Notes: generated from the letters alone by a model not told the origin. DNA of 64,000 bases from Thermoplasmata archaeon (GCA_028864975.1 JAGWLG010000004.1:1-64000); one strand, 5' to 3'. Shown: positions 7,090 to 15,872, numbered from the stretch's first letter. Translations and numbers: made by a program.

Positions 7090-9267
7090 GTGGTCGCGAA
7101 AGGGGCGGACGGACTTCCTGCGCTCTTCTCTCCTCGCTCGATCGCGGTGATCGGGGCCTCGCGCCGCGCGGGGAGCGTCGGCGCCAGCATGTTCCAGAAC
7201 ATCCTGGGCGCCGGGTTCACGGGCGTCGTCTACCCGGTCAACCCCTCGTGGGAGAGCGTGGGAGGGGTCCGCTGTTATCCCAAGGTCGCGAGCCTTCCCG
7301 AGGTCCCGGACCTCGCCGTGGTGATCGTGCCCGCGCCCGCCGTCGAGCCGACCGTCGAGGAGCTGGGCCGTCGCGGGACCCGGGCGGCCATCGTGATCTC
7401 GGCGGGGTTCAAGGAGATCGGCGGCGAGGGGGTCGAGCGCGAGCACGAGCTCGTCGCGACGGCACGTCGGTGGAAGGTCCGGCTCGTCGGGCCCAACTGC
7501 TTCGGCGTCATCAACACCGACCCCGAGGTCCGATTGAACGCCACGTTCTCGGACACGCTGCCGCCTCCCGGGAACATCGCCTTCGTCTCGCAGAGCGGGG
7601 CACTGGGCGCGGGGATCCTTCACTATGCCCAGGTGCAGCGCATCGGGTTCACCAAGTTCGTCTCCGTCGGGAACCGCGCGGGGATCGATGAGAACGACCT
7701 CCTCGCGGCCCTTGCCGACGACGAGCGGACGCGCGTCATCCTGCTCTACGTGGAGTCGCTCGCGGCGGGGCGAAGGTTCCTCGAGGTCGCGGAGGCCGCG
7801 ACGAAGAGGAAGCCGGTCCTCTGCATCAAGTCGGGTCGCACGCCCCAGGGGGCGGCCGCCGCGCTGAGCCACACCGGCTCGCTCGCCCGTGCCCAGTCCG
7901 ACCGGCTCTACGACGGGCTGTTCCTGCAGTCCCGCGTCCTCCGGGCGAGCTCGCTGGCCGAGCTCTTCCAGATGGCGAAGGTCTTCGCTTCGGCCCCGGA
8001 CCTGGGGGGGTCCCGCCTGGCCATCCTCACCAACTCGGGCGGACCCGCGATCCTCGCGGCCGACGCGGCCCCTCGCGCAGGGCTCTCGCTCGCCTCGCTC
8101 CCCGAGCATCGCCAGGAACGCCTGCGACGCTTCCTCTCGCCGAACGCGTCCGTCCGGAACCCCGTCGACATGACCGCCGACGCCACGCCCGAGACCTACG
8201 CGCGGGCGCTTCGTGAGCTCCTGGGCGACACGAGCGTCGACCAGGTCCTGGCCATCGCCACGCCCACGGGCACCTCCACGGGCCTCGCCATCGCGAAGGC
8301 CTGGCTCGACGCCTGGAAAGAGCGGCCCAAGCCGACGGTGGCCTGCCTCTTCGGGGTCGAAGACCTCTCCGAGGAGGTCGCGCTGCTGGAGTCCGGGGGG
8401 ATCCCCAACTTCACCTTCCCCGAGGAGGGGGTACGGGCGCTCGGGCGCTGGGCCGAATGGCAGGACTGGAAGCGACGGGTCCGCAAGCCCCCGCCGACCT
8501 TCCAGGTCGAGCGGGCGAAGGCGCGTCGGCTCCTGGAGCGCGCCCGGCATCGCGGGCAACGGGCGCTGGGCGACTATGAGGCCCGCGAGGTCCTGCGGTG
8601 CTACGGCTTCAAGATCCCCGAAGGAGGGTTGGTCCACAACGAGCGGGAGGCCCGGGAGCTGGCGGAGCGCATCGGGTACCCGCTGGTCCTCAAAGTGGTC
8701 TCGCCCGACATCCTCCACAAGACGGACGTGGGGGGCGTTGCACTAGGACTGAGGGACGCGGCGTCCGTGGCGGCCGCGCTCCGAGGGATGCAGCAGCGCC
8801 TCGCGAAGGTGGCTCCGACCTCCCGCGTCGAGGGGTTCCTGCTGGAGCGCATGGTGGAGGGGGGACGCGAGCTCATCCTCGGGGTCCAGCGGGACCCCGA
8901 GTTCGGTCCGGTCATCGTGTTCGGGATGGGAGGGATCTACGTCGAAGTGCTGAAGGACGTCTCCTTCCGTCTGGTGCCGATCACGCAGCGATCGGCCGAG
9001 CACATGGTGGAAGGGACCCTGGGCTATCGGTTGCTCCAGGGGGTGCGCGGAGAACCTCCTGCGGACCTGGGCGCCGTCCATGAGGCGCTCCTGAGGCTCT
9101 CCCAATTCGCCCGTGAGCAGGAGCTCGTGGGAGAGCTCGACATCAACCCGCTGCTCGCGCTCCCGTCCGGGAAGGGCGCCGTCGCCGTCGACTGCCGGAT
9201 CGGGCTCGTTCCCCCTCCAGCACGTCCGTCTTCCAGATCGGCACGTCGCTCTTCAACCGGTCGATGA
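7090..9267 (+). CDS. ADP-forming acetyl/acyl-CoA synthetase, fused alpha-beta
   Basis: This 725-residue enzyme converts acyl-CoA, ADP and phosphate to acid, CoA and ATP, the main substrate-level ATP step of peptide- and sugar-fermenting archaea. The alpha part comes first: a CoA-binding Rossmann domain with SIAVIGASRRAGSVG and ligase domains, including ALSHTGSLA, which carries the phosphorylated histidine. The ATP-grasp beta part follows, with YPLVLKVVSPDILHKTDVGGV and FGMGGIYVEVLKDVSFR. Fused subunits occur in several archaea. It starts at GTG. Its last 125 bases overlap moaE on the opposite strand, so the Arg/Ser-rich C-terminus may be lineage-specific. It probably works downstream of the ferredoxin oxidoreductase at 10958. 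Confidence 0.93.
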   Translation: MVAKGADGLPALFSPRSIAVIGASRRAGSVGASMFQNILGAGFTGVVYPVNPSWESVGGVRCYPKVASLPEVPDLAVVIVPAPAVEPTVEELGRRGTRAAIVISAGFKEIGGEGVEREHELVATARRWKVRLVGPNCFGVINTDPEVRLNATFSDTLPPPGNIAFVSQSGALGAGILHYAQVQRIGFTKFVSVGNRAGIDENDLLAALADDERTRVILLYVESLAAGRRFLEVAEAATKRKPVLCIKSGRTPQGAAAALSHTGSLARAQSDRLYDGLFLQSRVLRASSLAELFQMAKVFASAPDLGGSRLAILTNSGGPAILAADAAPRAGLSLASLPEHRQERLRRFLSPNASVRNPVDMTADATPETYARALRELLGDTSVDQVLAIATPTGTSTGLAIAKAWLDAWKERPKPTVACLFGVEDLSEEVALLESGGIPNFTFPEEGVRALGRWAEWQDWKRRVRKPPPTFQVERAKARRLLERARHRGQRALGDYEAREVLRCYGFKIPEGGLVHNEREARELAERIGYPLVLKVVSPDILHKTDVGGVALGLRDAASVAAALRGMQQRLAKVAPTSRVEGFLLERMVEGGRELILGVQRDPEFGPVIVFGMGGIYVEVLKDVSFRLVPITQRSAEHMVEGTLGYRLLQGVRGEPPADLGAVHEALLRLSQFAREQELVGELDINPLLALPSGKGAVAVDCRIGLVPPPARPSSRSARRSSTGR

Positions 9268-9598
9268 GGAACCTGCAGGCATCGAACGCCTGGGCGCGGT
9301 GCGGCGCCGAGACGGCGACGAGGACCGAGACCTCGCCCACGGGGACCACCCCCAACCGGTGCACGACCACGATGTGTTCGGTCGCCCACCTCTGGGCCGC
9401 TTCCCGTTCCAACCTCGCCATCTCCCGGGTCGCGAGGGGTCGGTAGGCCTCGTAGTAGAGGGCGCGGACCCGGCCTCGGGCGGTCCGGTCCCGACGCACG
9501 CGTCCGAGAAAGAGCACGACGCCCCCGGAGGCTCCCTTGCAGACGGTCCGGAGCGCGGAGCCTACGGAGATGCCCTTGGAGGTGAGTTGGAAGCTCAC
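9143..9598 (-). CDS. moaE: Molybdopterin synthase catalytic subunit MoaE
   Basis: MoaE is the large subunit of molybdopterin synthase, which inserts dithiolene sulfur into precursor Z. From GTG 9598 the protein is about 151 residues. It shows the family segments LFLGRVR, LYYEAY, VVHRLGVVPVGEVSVLVAVSAPHR, and LKSDVPIWK, which holds the conserved active-site lysine. The track's longer version includes out-of-register Ser/Pro/Arg sequence overlapping moaD. MoaD's stop lies one base before this GTG, so the two are translationally coupled. The final Arg-rich tail overlaps the acyl-CoA synthetase gene. Confidence 0.88.
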   Translation of the reverse strand: MSFQLTSKGISVGSALRTVCKGASGGVVLFLGRVRRDRTARGRVRALYYEAYRPLATREMARLEREAAQRWATEHIVVVHRLGVVPVGEVSVLVAVSAPHRAQAFDACRFLIDRLKSDVPIWKTDVLEGERARSGSRRRRRPSRTGARAAG

Positions 9599-9599
9599 G

Positions 9600-9857
9600 C
9601 TAGCCTCCTGAATAGGGCGGCAGCAGGGCGACCTCGTCGGCGTCCTGCAGCACGAACCGGGCGCTGCGGCGGGGGACGTACGCCCCGTTGACGGCGATGC
9701 GCGCGTGGGGGAGCACGCGGGCGAGAGGCGGATGGAGCCTGACAAGCTCTTGGAGCAAGTCCTCCAGGGTCGTGGCCCCTTCTCGTGAGAGGCGCAATCG
9801 CAGCTCTCCCTCTCCCCCTGCCGCCTCCCTGGCGCCCGCGAACAAGAGGACCCTCAC
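9600..9857 (-). CDS. moaD: Molybdopterin synthase sulfur carrier MoaD
   Basis: This ubiquitin-like sulfur carrier of about 85 residues starts at GTG 9857 with VRVLLFAGAREAAGG and ends in LLPPYSGG. The terminal Gly-Gly is what MoeB-type enzymes adenylate and thiocarboxylate. Central LEDLLQELVRLHP and RIAVNGAYV match the family. The gene lies directly upstream of moaE with a one-base gap. The track's 205-residue ORF is an over-extension through upstream sequence. Confidence 0.88.
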   Translation of the reverse strand: MRVLLFAGAREAAGGEGELRLRLSREGATTLEDLLQELVRLHPPLARVLPHARIAVNGAYVPRRSARFVLQDADEVALLPPYSGG

Positions 9858-9916
9858 GCCACCCGACGGGCGGGCGTGGCGGATGAGGCTTTCACGGGGC
9901 AAGGCGCCCGTTGGGC

Positions 9917-10294
9917 TCAATCCCACTCGATCATGCCTGAGCCGTTTCCTGCATCCAGCCGGATCCTCATCCCGGCCGCCCGGAAGAGCTCCATTCCCAG
10001 AGAGCCTTGGACGGAAAGCCGCCCTCGGTCCTCGGGGAGCACCAACACCTTCGGGACCGGAACCATCCTCGGTCGTGGGCCGAACAGGACGAAACCCAGG
10101 TCCTCGATCACTCGGCTCCCCGAAGGGCCGCCCATTCCAAAGGTCGGGTGAAGAGGCAAGGCGGAAAGGTCGGGGTATCCGAGCTCTCTCGCCAGCGTCT
10201 GGGTGATCGCCGGCCATCGGGCGCCGGAGTCCAGAACGAACTGACCTTCCAGATGGACAAGGTCCTCTACAAATCGGACCACTCGGGCATCCAC
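9917..10294 (-). CDS. Retropepsin-like aspartic protease domain protein
   Basis: This small protein carries FVLDSGARWPAIT, a retroviral-type aspartyl protease active-site loop with DSG in place of DTG, then GSRVIEDLGFVLFGP and a second hydrophobic repeat ending LGMELFRAAG, equivalent to the usual 'LLG-DFL'. The fold would work as a homodimer. The track starts at GTG 10294, but the reading frame is open upstream, and a CTG at 10342 would add LPVVELDYDDNSGLFLV, a more typical first strand. That start would overlap the DUF5678 gene by 14 bases. The two genes are probably co-transcribed. Protease activity is inferred. Confidence 0.7.
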   Translation of the reverse strand: MDARVVRFVEDLVHLEGQFVLDSGARWPAITQTLARELGYPDLSALPLHPTFGMGGPSGSRVIEDLGFVLFGPRPRMVPVPKVLVLPEDRGRLSVQGSLGMELFRAAGMRIRLDAGNGSGMIEWD

Positions 10295-10328
10295 GAGGAA
10301 CAGCCCCGAGTTGTCGTCGTAGTCGAGC

Positions 10329-10604
10329 TCAACGACGGGCAGGTAACAGCTGGATGTCGAGGTCTCGTTCGGGAACGGGGAAGACGTAGAGACCCCGCTC
10401 TCCGGCGAACTTCGACCTCAGCTCCCCTGGATCGTCCCCCGAGCCCAGGACCTGTCGACGTCCGACGGCAACGAATTTGCCACGAAAGGGTTCGAACGAC
10501 CCCCAGTGCGTCCGAGCCCATCGGGAGTTCCTGGAGAACTCCACATGCTCGGCCTCCCAAGCGCTGAGGAGCTCCGGCGGGATCCTGCGGGGTGGAGCGA
10601 CCAT
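10329..10604 (-). CDS. DUF5678-like small protein
   Basis: This 91-residue protein centres on HWGSFEPFRGKFVAVGRRQVLGSGDDPGELRSKF, the pattern of DUF5678: a 'Y-GKWVAV-G-VVA-G-d--eL' strand-helix unit. The C-terminus reads GLYVFPVPERDLDIQLLP. Proteins of this kind are often encoded beside retropepsin-like proteases in archaea and bacteria, as here; that neighbourhood statement is from general knowledge and was not searched. Function is unknown. Confidence 0.65.
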   Translation of the reverse strand: MVAPPRRIPPELLSAWEAEHVEFSRNSRWARTHWGSFEPFRGKFVAVGRRQVLGSGDDPGELRSKFAGERGLYVFPVPERDLDIQLLPARR

Positions 10605-10957
10605 CGGACCGATTCAGCCGACCAGCTCGGATAAGGATGAGCGGGAACGCTCCCAAGGTTGAGTGGTGAGGGACGCAAGGTCGGTCTCGTGGCTCCTCCC
10701 CGCGTCGCGCGGAAGGTCGTAACCGACGAGCCGCCATCGCGGAAGGTGCGAGAGCGGCTCCCGCAACCAGCCAGTCCGCAGAGGGCCGCGAGTCGTCCTG
10801 TCCATCCTTGAGCGGTGGTGTCAGGAGTCGCCTTTTCAGCCGCCGAGCAGCCCTTCCCACCGCTCAAGGTCCCCCCCGGACACCCTACCCTCGATTGCAG
10901 AACCGGTTCAACCCTCCCTTTATTATCGGCCCGGTCTAGCAAGTTCGAGAGGCGGCG
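10605..10957. other. Intergenic gap with korA promoter
   Basis: No convincing gene is present in about 350 bases. A 63-codon minus-strand ORF (10614-10805) lacks any recognisable motif. At the right end CTTTATTATC (10918-10927) is a good TATA box. It precedes korA's ATG by about 30 bases, with a short leader containing GAGAGGCGG as ribosome-binding site. Confidence 0.6.
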
Positions 10958-12721
10958 ATGAAGGACATCTCCCTCCGCGTCGGGGGCGCGGCGGGCGACG
11001 GGATCGCGTCGGTGGGCGAGTCGTTCTGCCGCATCTTCTCGCGCAACGGTTTCTACGTCTTTGGCCACAACGGTTACCAGTCGGTCATCCGGGGGGGGCA
11101 CGTCTGGTTCCAGGCCCGGGCCTCGCCCGAGCGGATCTGGTCTCAGGGGGACGGCTGCGACCTCCTCTACGCGCTCGACCGCCAGACCGTGGACGTCCAT
11201 GCCCCCGCGCTGCGGCAAGGCGGCATCATCGTCTTCGACCCCGAGAAGTTCCAGGTCCCGCCGGAGAAGGTGCCCGCAGGGGTCCGCGCCTTCCCGGTCC
11301 CCACGCTGGAGCTCGCACGAAAGTTCTCCCCCCAGTCGATCCTCCAGAACGCGGTCGGCATGGGGGCGTGTGCCTTCCTTGCCGGGGTCCCCTTCGCCAC
11401 GCTCGAGAACGTCCTGGGCGACCAGTTCCGCAAGAAGAAGGACGTGCTCGAACAGAACCTGGGAGCGGCGAAGCTGGGGTACGAGCATGCTCAGGCGCAC
11501 GGCGCGGCGTCGGACAAGGCCATGCCGATGAAAGGGGGGGCTCCCAAGTTGCTCCTCACGGGGAACCAGGCCATCGCGCTGGGCGCGGCCTCGGCGGGGC
11601 TCAAGTTCCTCGCGCAGTACCCCATGACCCCGGCGACCTCGGTGATGCACTGGCTCGCCGCCCATGCGACACAGTTCGACATCGTCGTGAAGCAGGCCGA
11701 GGACGAACTGGCCGCGATCAACATGGCGATCGGAGCCTCGTACGCGGGCGTCCGCGCCATGACCGCGACGAGCGGCGGTGGGTTCTCCCTGATGGTCGAG
11801 GGCCTGGGGCTCGCCGGGATGACCGAGACCCCGCTCGTCGTGGTGGAGGCCCAACGCAGCGGTCCCTCGACGGGGCTGCCCACCAAGACCGAGCAGGGGG
11901 ACCTCAACATGATGCTCGGGGCCTCCCAGGGCGACTTCCCACGGGTGATCCTCGCCCCCGGGGGGGCTGCCGAGGCGTTCCGGTCGACGGTCCGAGCGTT
12001 CGAGCTCGCGGAGGAGTTCCAGACCCCGGTCCTCCTGGCGAGCGACCTCTACCTCTCCGAGGACCTGCACGCCGTCGACCGGGAGGAGCTGCCCCTCGAC
12101 CACGTTCCCGCCTCGCTCTTCGCGGTCCCCGATCCTCCCTCCGGGTCCAACGGGTACAAGCGCTACCTGCTCACCCCCTCCGGGGTCTCCCCCCGGGCCA
12201 TCCCGGGGCAGAAGGGGCTCAACTTCATCGCCTCCTCGGACGAGCACGACGAGGCGGGGCACCTGATCTCGGACATCTACGCCGGGATCCCGATGTTCGT
12301 CGAGGTGCGGCGGAAGATGATGGAGAAGCGCATGCGGAAGCTGGGGGGCATCCTCCGGACGACGGAGCCCCCGAAGCTCGAGGGGCCCGCGAACGCGGAG
12401 GTCACCCTGGTCGGGTGGGGATCGACCGCGCTCCCGGTACGGGATGCGATGGCGATCCTCTCCTCGCGAGGGGTCGCGGTGAACTACCTCCACGTCCGCC
12501 AGCCCTTCCCGCTGCATGCCGAGGCGATCGCCCAGGTCCTCCGCTTGGCGAAGCGCACCCTGCTCGTCGAGCAGAACTACACCGGGCAGCTGGGGAGGTT
12601 GATCCGGGCGGAGACCGGGATCGACCTCCCGCACAAGCTCCTTCACTACGACGGCGAACCGCTCTACCCCTGGCAGGTCGTCGGAAAGGTCCTGGAGGTG
12701 ACCGGACGTGTCGCTAGCTAG
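10958..12721 (+). CDS. korA: 2-oxoacid:ferredoxin oxidoreductase, fused gamma-alpha subunit
   Basis: This 587-residue subunit has the gamma domain first, with RVGGAAGDGIASVGE and GYQSVIRGGHVWFQ. The alpha domain follows with YPMTPATSVMHWL, the equivalent of the YPITP motif, and ATSGGGFSLMVEGLGLAGM. With the beta subunit it oxidatively decarboxylates 2-oxoacids to acyl-CoA and reduces ferredoxin. Two-subunit forms of this layout are typical of aerobic or facultative archaea. The beta gene overlaps by 14 bases. Substrate (2-oxoglutarate, pyruvate or branched-chain acids) cannot be told from sequence alone. Confidence 0.93.
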   Translation: MKDISLRVGGAAGDGIASVGESFCRIFSRNGFYVFGHNGYQSVIRGGHVWFQARASPERIWSQGDGCDLLYALDRQTVDVHAPALRQGGIIVFDPEKFQVPPEKVPAGVRAFPVPTLELARKFSPQSILQNAVGMGACAFLAGVPFATLENVLGDQFRKKKDVLEQNLGAAKLGYEHAQAHGAASDKAMPMKGGAPKLLLTGNQAIALGAASAGLKFLAQYPMTPATSVMHWLAAHATQFDIVVKQAEDELAAINMAIGASYAGVRAMTATSGGGFSLMVEGLGLAGMTETPLVVVEAQRSGPSTGLPTKTEQGDLNMMLGASQGDFPRVILAPGGAAEAFRSTVRAFELAEEFQTPVLLASDLYLSEDLHAVDREELPLDHVPASLFAVPDPPSGSNGYKRYLLTPSGVSPRAIPGQKGLNFIASSDEHDEAGHLISDIYAGIPMFVEVRRKMMEKRMRKLGGILRTTEPPKLEGPANAEVTLVGWGSTALPVRDAMAILSSRGVAVNYLHVRQPFPLHAEAIAQVLRLAKRTLLVEQNYTGQLGRLIRAETGIDLPHKLLHYDGEPLYPWQVVGKVLEVTGRVAS

Positions 12722-13601
12722 TGCTCCCCCGAAGACCGCGGGCCCTGCGCTGAAGGTCGTGTACAAGTCGTCGACGAAGCCCACCTGGTGCCCCGGGTGC
12801 GGCGACTATGGGGTCGTCGCGAGCGTCGAGCGCGCGCTCTCCTCGCTCCAGGTCCCGCCGCACGAGGTGGTCGTGGTCGGGGGCATTGGCTGCTCGTCGA
12901 ACCTCCCGCACTTCCTCTCCTCCTACGGGTTCCACGGCCTGCACGGGCGGGCCATGCCCGTCGCGGAGGGGGTGAAGCTCGCGAACCACGGCCTCCACGT
13001 GATCGTGACCGGTGGGGACGGGGACGGATGGGGCATCGGGCTGGGGCACGCGCTCCATGCCATGCGACGCAACCTGGACCTGACCTACATCGTCATGGAC
13101 AACGAGATCTACGGCCTCACCACCGGACAGGCCTCGCCCACCTCGACCATGGGGCAGAAGACGAAGAGCACCCCCCAGGGGGTCATCGAGGAGCCGGTGA
13201 ACCCCATCTCCCTGTCCCTCGCGGCGGGGGCGACCTACGTGGCCCGCGGGTTCTCGGGGGACCCCAAGCAGCTCTCCGACCTCATCGCGGGGGGGATCAA
13301 GCACCGGGGGTTCGCGCTCATCGATGTCTTCTCCCCGTGCGTCACCTACAATCCCCTCAACACCTTCGACTTCTTCCGTCAACGCCTGTACAAGCTCGAC
13401 AGCGCGGGGCACGACCCCTCGGACCTGGTCAAGGCCCACGCCAAGGCGCTGGAGTGGGGCGATAGGATCCCCACGGGCCTCTTCTACCGGGTCGAGCGCC
13501 CGACCTACGAAGAGCTCGAACCCGCCCTGAAGCCGGGACCGCTCGTCCACCAGAAGGCAGGGCTCCAGGGGAAGGATAAGGTCCTCGACGAGTTCGTCTA
13601 G
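12708..13601 (+). CDS. korB: 2-oxoacid:ferredoxin oxidoreductase, beta subunit
   Basis: This 297-residue thiamine-diphosphate subunit starts KVVYKSSTKPTWCPGCGDYG, carrying the first cluster cysteines. It continues with GGIGCSSNLPHF, the TPP motif GDGDGWGIGLGHALHAMRRN, MDNEIYGLTTGQASPTS, and FSPCVTYNP with the fourth conserved Cys. It binds TPP and one [4Fe-4S] cluster. There is no fused 8Fe ferredoxin domain. It overlaps korA and is surely its partner. Confidence 0.94.
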   Translation: MSLASAPPKTAGPALKVVYKSSTKPTWCPGCGDYGVVASVERALSSLQVPPHEVVVVGGIGCSSNLPHFLSSYGFHGLHGRAMPVAEGVKLANHGLHVIVTGGDGDGWGIGLGHALHAMRRNLDLTYIVMDNEIYGLTTGQASPTSTMGQKTKSTPQGVIEEPVNPISLSLAAGATYVARGFSGDPKQLSDLIAGGIKHRGFALIDVFSPCVTYNPLNTFDFFRQRLYKLDSAGHDPSDLVKAHAKALEWGDRIPTGLFYRVERPTYEELEPALKPGPLVHQKAGLQGKDKVLDEFV

Positions 13602-13637
13602 GACGAGATCGACCGCCCCGCCCTCCCCGTACCGAGA

Positions 13638-14096
13638 TCAGCCCGGGAGCCCCTCGGACCCCACGCGGGTCCCGTCGAGCTCTCCGCCGCTCGTTTCGGA
13701 GTCCCCTCGCGGAGCTTTCTCCCCGTCCTCGCCCGCCTTGTCGGTCCCTTCCGCGGGGCCCGTCGTGTCCTCCGTGGTGGTCTTCTCGTCCGGAGGTGAG
13801 GACTCCTTCCCCCGCTCCGGCCCGTCCTTCTCTGCGCGCTGGGCCCTCGCCCGCTCCTCGCGGACATGGTCGACGAGCAGGAGGACGACCCCTCCCGCGA
13901 GGAGGAAGAAGACGTACTCCGAGAGGACGTTCGCGTCCGCCGTTTGGCCCGCCGCGTCGACGACCGCGGTCACCACGAGCAGGAGGAGCGCCGCCCCGAC
14001 AAGATAACGGGAGTCGAGACGCGCCCACTCCGAGTAGACCATGTAGACCAGGAGGAGCGCGAGGAAGGGGTAGGTCGGGTCGAAGGTCAACGCCAT
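13638..14096 (-). CDS. Small membrane protein with hydrophilic tail
   Basis: This 152-residue protein has about three hydrophobic segments in the first 75 residues (LALLLVYMVYSEW, VGAALLLLVVTAVVDAA and YVFFLLAGGVVLLLVDHV). A long acidic, Thr/Glu/Lys/Gly-rich tail of about 75 residues follows. The layout suggests an integral membrane protein with a flexible cytoplasmic or external tail. I do not recognise a family. Confidence 0.6.
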   Translation of the reverse strand: MALTFDPTYPFLALLLVYMVYSEWARLDSRYLVGAALLLLVVTAVVDAAGQTADANVLSEYVFFLLAGGVVLLLVDHVREERARAQRAEKDGPERGKESSPPDEKTTTEDTTGPAEGTDKAGEDGEKAPRGDSETSGGELDGTRVGSEGLPG

Positions 14097-14182
14097 CGGC
14101 GCACGAAGCGTCGTCTCGGACTTATCTTTTGGGCCTCAGGAGCCAAGGGCACGGGAAGGAGGTCCAGCCCTCCTTCTCAAGC

Positions 14183-15658
14183 TCACGTCTTGAGCCAGCC
14201 TGCCTTGATGAAGCAGTAGATGAGGAAGGCGACGGTGAGGGCCATCCCTCCGACCACCTGCCACATCTCGAGGGGATAGGGCTGGCCCAGGAGGTTCATT
14301 CCCAGCACCCCTCCCAGGACCGCAGGGATGAGCGACAGCCCCGTGATCACCGCGAGGACCTTCAGCATCTTGTTGGTCTCGAACGCCTCCTGATTGATGT
14401 AGAGGTCCACGTCCATCTGGATGCTGTCGGTGATGTCGTCCGAGAGCTCGCCCAGGAACTCGGTGTCTCCTTGGAGGACGCGGAAGTTCTGCAACGCCTC
14501 CTCATCGAACCCGTCCAAGGGGAGACGCCCCCCGTCGATGCGGATCAACATGTCCTTCATGTGCACGAGGCTCGAGTTGACCCTCGCCATCTCGCGACGC
14601 ATCGCGTACATCCGCTCCAGGAAGTCCCTGGGCAGCCGCTCCCGGGGGAGCTTCCCGATCTTGTTGAGGTCGGCCTCGATGTCCGACAGGATGTGCCGGT
14701 ACTGGTCGAGGGTCGAGCTGAAGATCGCATAGAGGACGCCCGAGAGGTACTGCCCGGGGGGGACCTCCGAGGGGAGCCAGGAACGGGTCCGCCGGGGGAC
14801 GTCGAGGTGGTGCGGGGAGATCGTCAGGATGGTCGGTCCCGCACAGATGATCACGAGCCCGGAGCGGTCGACGCTCAGGAACTCCTCTTCGCTCGTGGGA
14901 AAGCTGACCTCCCCGGAATGCAGGAAGAGGAAGGTCGCTCGCTCGGCCCGGTGGACGTGGGGCGAGACGTTGTCGATGTCCTTGCTCTTGAAGTGCGGCT
15001 CGGGGATCTTGAGGAGCTCGCTCAACCTGTGGATCCCGGCACGACCGATCCCCTCGATGTCGATCCACTCGGGGGACGGGTTGAGGACATGCGGCGCCAC
15101 CTCCTCCCAGGTGAGCCGGCTCCCCGGGGCCTTCGCTCCGGGGGTGAGGCTGTCGATCGTCTCCGGGACCGCCGCCTCGCGGGAGGCCACCGGGCGGCCT
15201 TGTTCGTGGGTCGCGCGGCCGACCACCCGGGCCCCGACCGCGAAGGCCCGGGGAAGCCGCAGGAGCCGCAGGAGCAGCGGCCATGACCCGTGGAGCGTGA
15301 GGCCGAGCAGCGGCAGGTACGAGATGACCGAGACGACCACCACCGCGAGGTCGAGCAGCCGCCAGGGGCTCCGAAAGTGGGCCCAACGGCCCTCCGAGAG
15401 GTAGAGCTTCGCCACGTACTCGATGACGAAGAAGGCCACGACGATGACGTCCCCGACACCGAGGAATCCGAGGACGCTTGCGGGGAGCGCGACGAAGAGG
15501 GGAAGGAGGATGACGGGGACCAGCAGGACCGCGAGAACGGCCATGAAGCCGTCGGAGAGGATCGAATCGACGAGATGGCGGCCCGCGCGTCGAGGGTCTT
15601 TCGAGACGACGAAGAACGAGCGGGGCAGGTCGGCAGGGGTGATCTCTCCGGCCCCCAT
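14183..15658 (-). CDS. Voltage-sensor-like domain fused to CorA-type transporter
   Basis: From ATG 15658 the protein is 491 residues. Residues about 35-150 form four membrane segments like a voltage sensor: S2-like FFVIEYVAKLYL with Glu80, S3-like PWRLLDLAVVVV with Asp103, and an S4-like LLLRLLRLPRAFAVGARVVGR with Arg every third residue. No pore loop follows. From about 190 onward it is a CorA magnesium/metal transporter: a cytoplasmic alpha/beta domain, a long helix, and two final membrane segments with GVLGMNLLG, the GMN selectivity motif. The track starts at 15694, but a TTTTTTA element there suggests a leaderless ATG at 15658. The fusion suggests membrane-potential sensing of metal uptake; that is inference. 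Confidence 0.85.
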   Translation of the reverse strand: MGAGEITPADLPRSFFVVSKDPRRAGRHLVDSILSDGFMAVLAVLLVPVILLPLFVALPASVLGFLGVGDVIVVAFFVIEYVAKLYLSEGRWAHFRSPWRLLDLAVVVVSVISYLPLLGLTLHGSWPLLLRLLRLPRAFAVGARVVGRATHEQGRPVASREAAVPETIDSLTPGAKAPGSRLTWEEVAPHVLNPSPEWIDIEGIGRAGIHRLSELLKIPEPHFKSKDIDNVSPHVHRAERATFLFLHSGEVSFPTSEEEFLSVDRSGLVIICAGPTILTISPHHLDVPRRTRSWLPSEVPPGQYLSGVLYAIFSSTLDQYRHILSDIEADLNKIGKLPRERLPRDFLERMYAMRREMARVNSSLVHMKDMLIRIDGGRLPLDGFDEEALQNFRVLQGDTEFLGELSDDITDSIQMDVDLYINQEAFETNKMLKVLAVITGLSLIPAVLGGVLGMNLLGQPYPLEMWQVVGGMALTVAFLIYCFIKAGWLKT

Positions 15659-15872
15659 CGACACCGAGCGCGGGCGGTTCGGGCTAAAAAACATCGCGGT
15701 GGCCGCCTTGCCCCACCGCTAGGTCGTCGATCAGACGCTGTCAGGTTACGGCCGTCCTCGACCTTCTCGAGGGAAGAGCCGCCCCTCCTCCTCGACGGGA
15801 GGGTGGGCGAATGCCGGTCGATAGCTACAGTTGAAATATGTGAATTACGCATAGTTCGAGAGAAGGGCATCG

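Noticed and set aside
6037-8718. 893-residue antisense ORF, and similar giants at 10418-12784, 20131-23028, 38692-41289 and 44924-46930
   Set aside because: They lie opposite well-identified genes, are Arg/Gly/Asp/Glu-biased and have no motifs; they are codon-bias shadows.
10614-10805. 63-codon minus-strand ORF upstream of the DUF5678 gene
   Set aside because: No recognisable motif and no ribosome-binding site; not supported as a gene.
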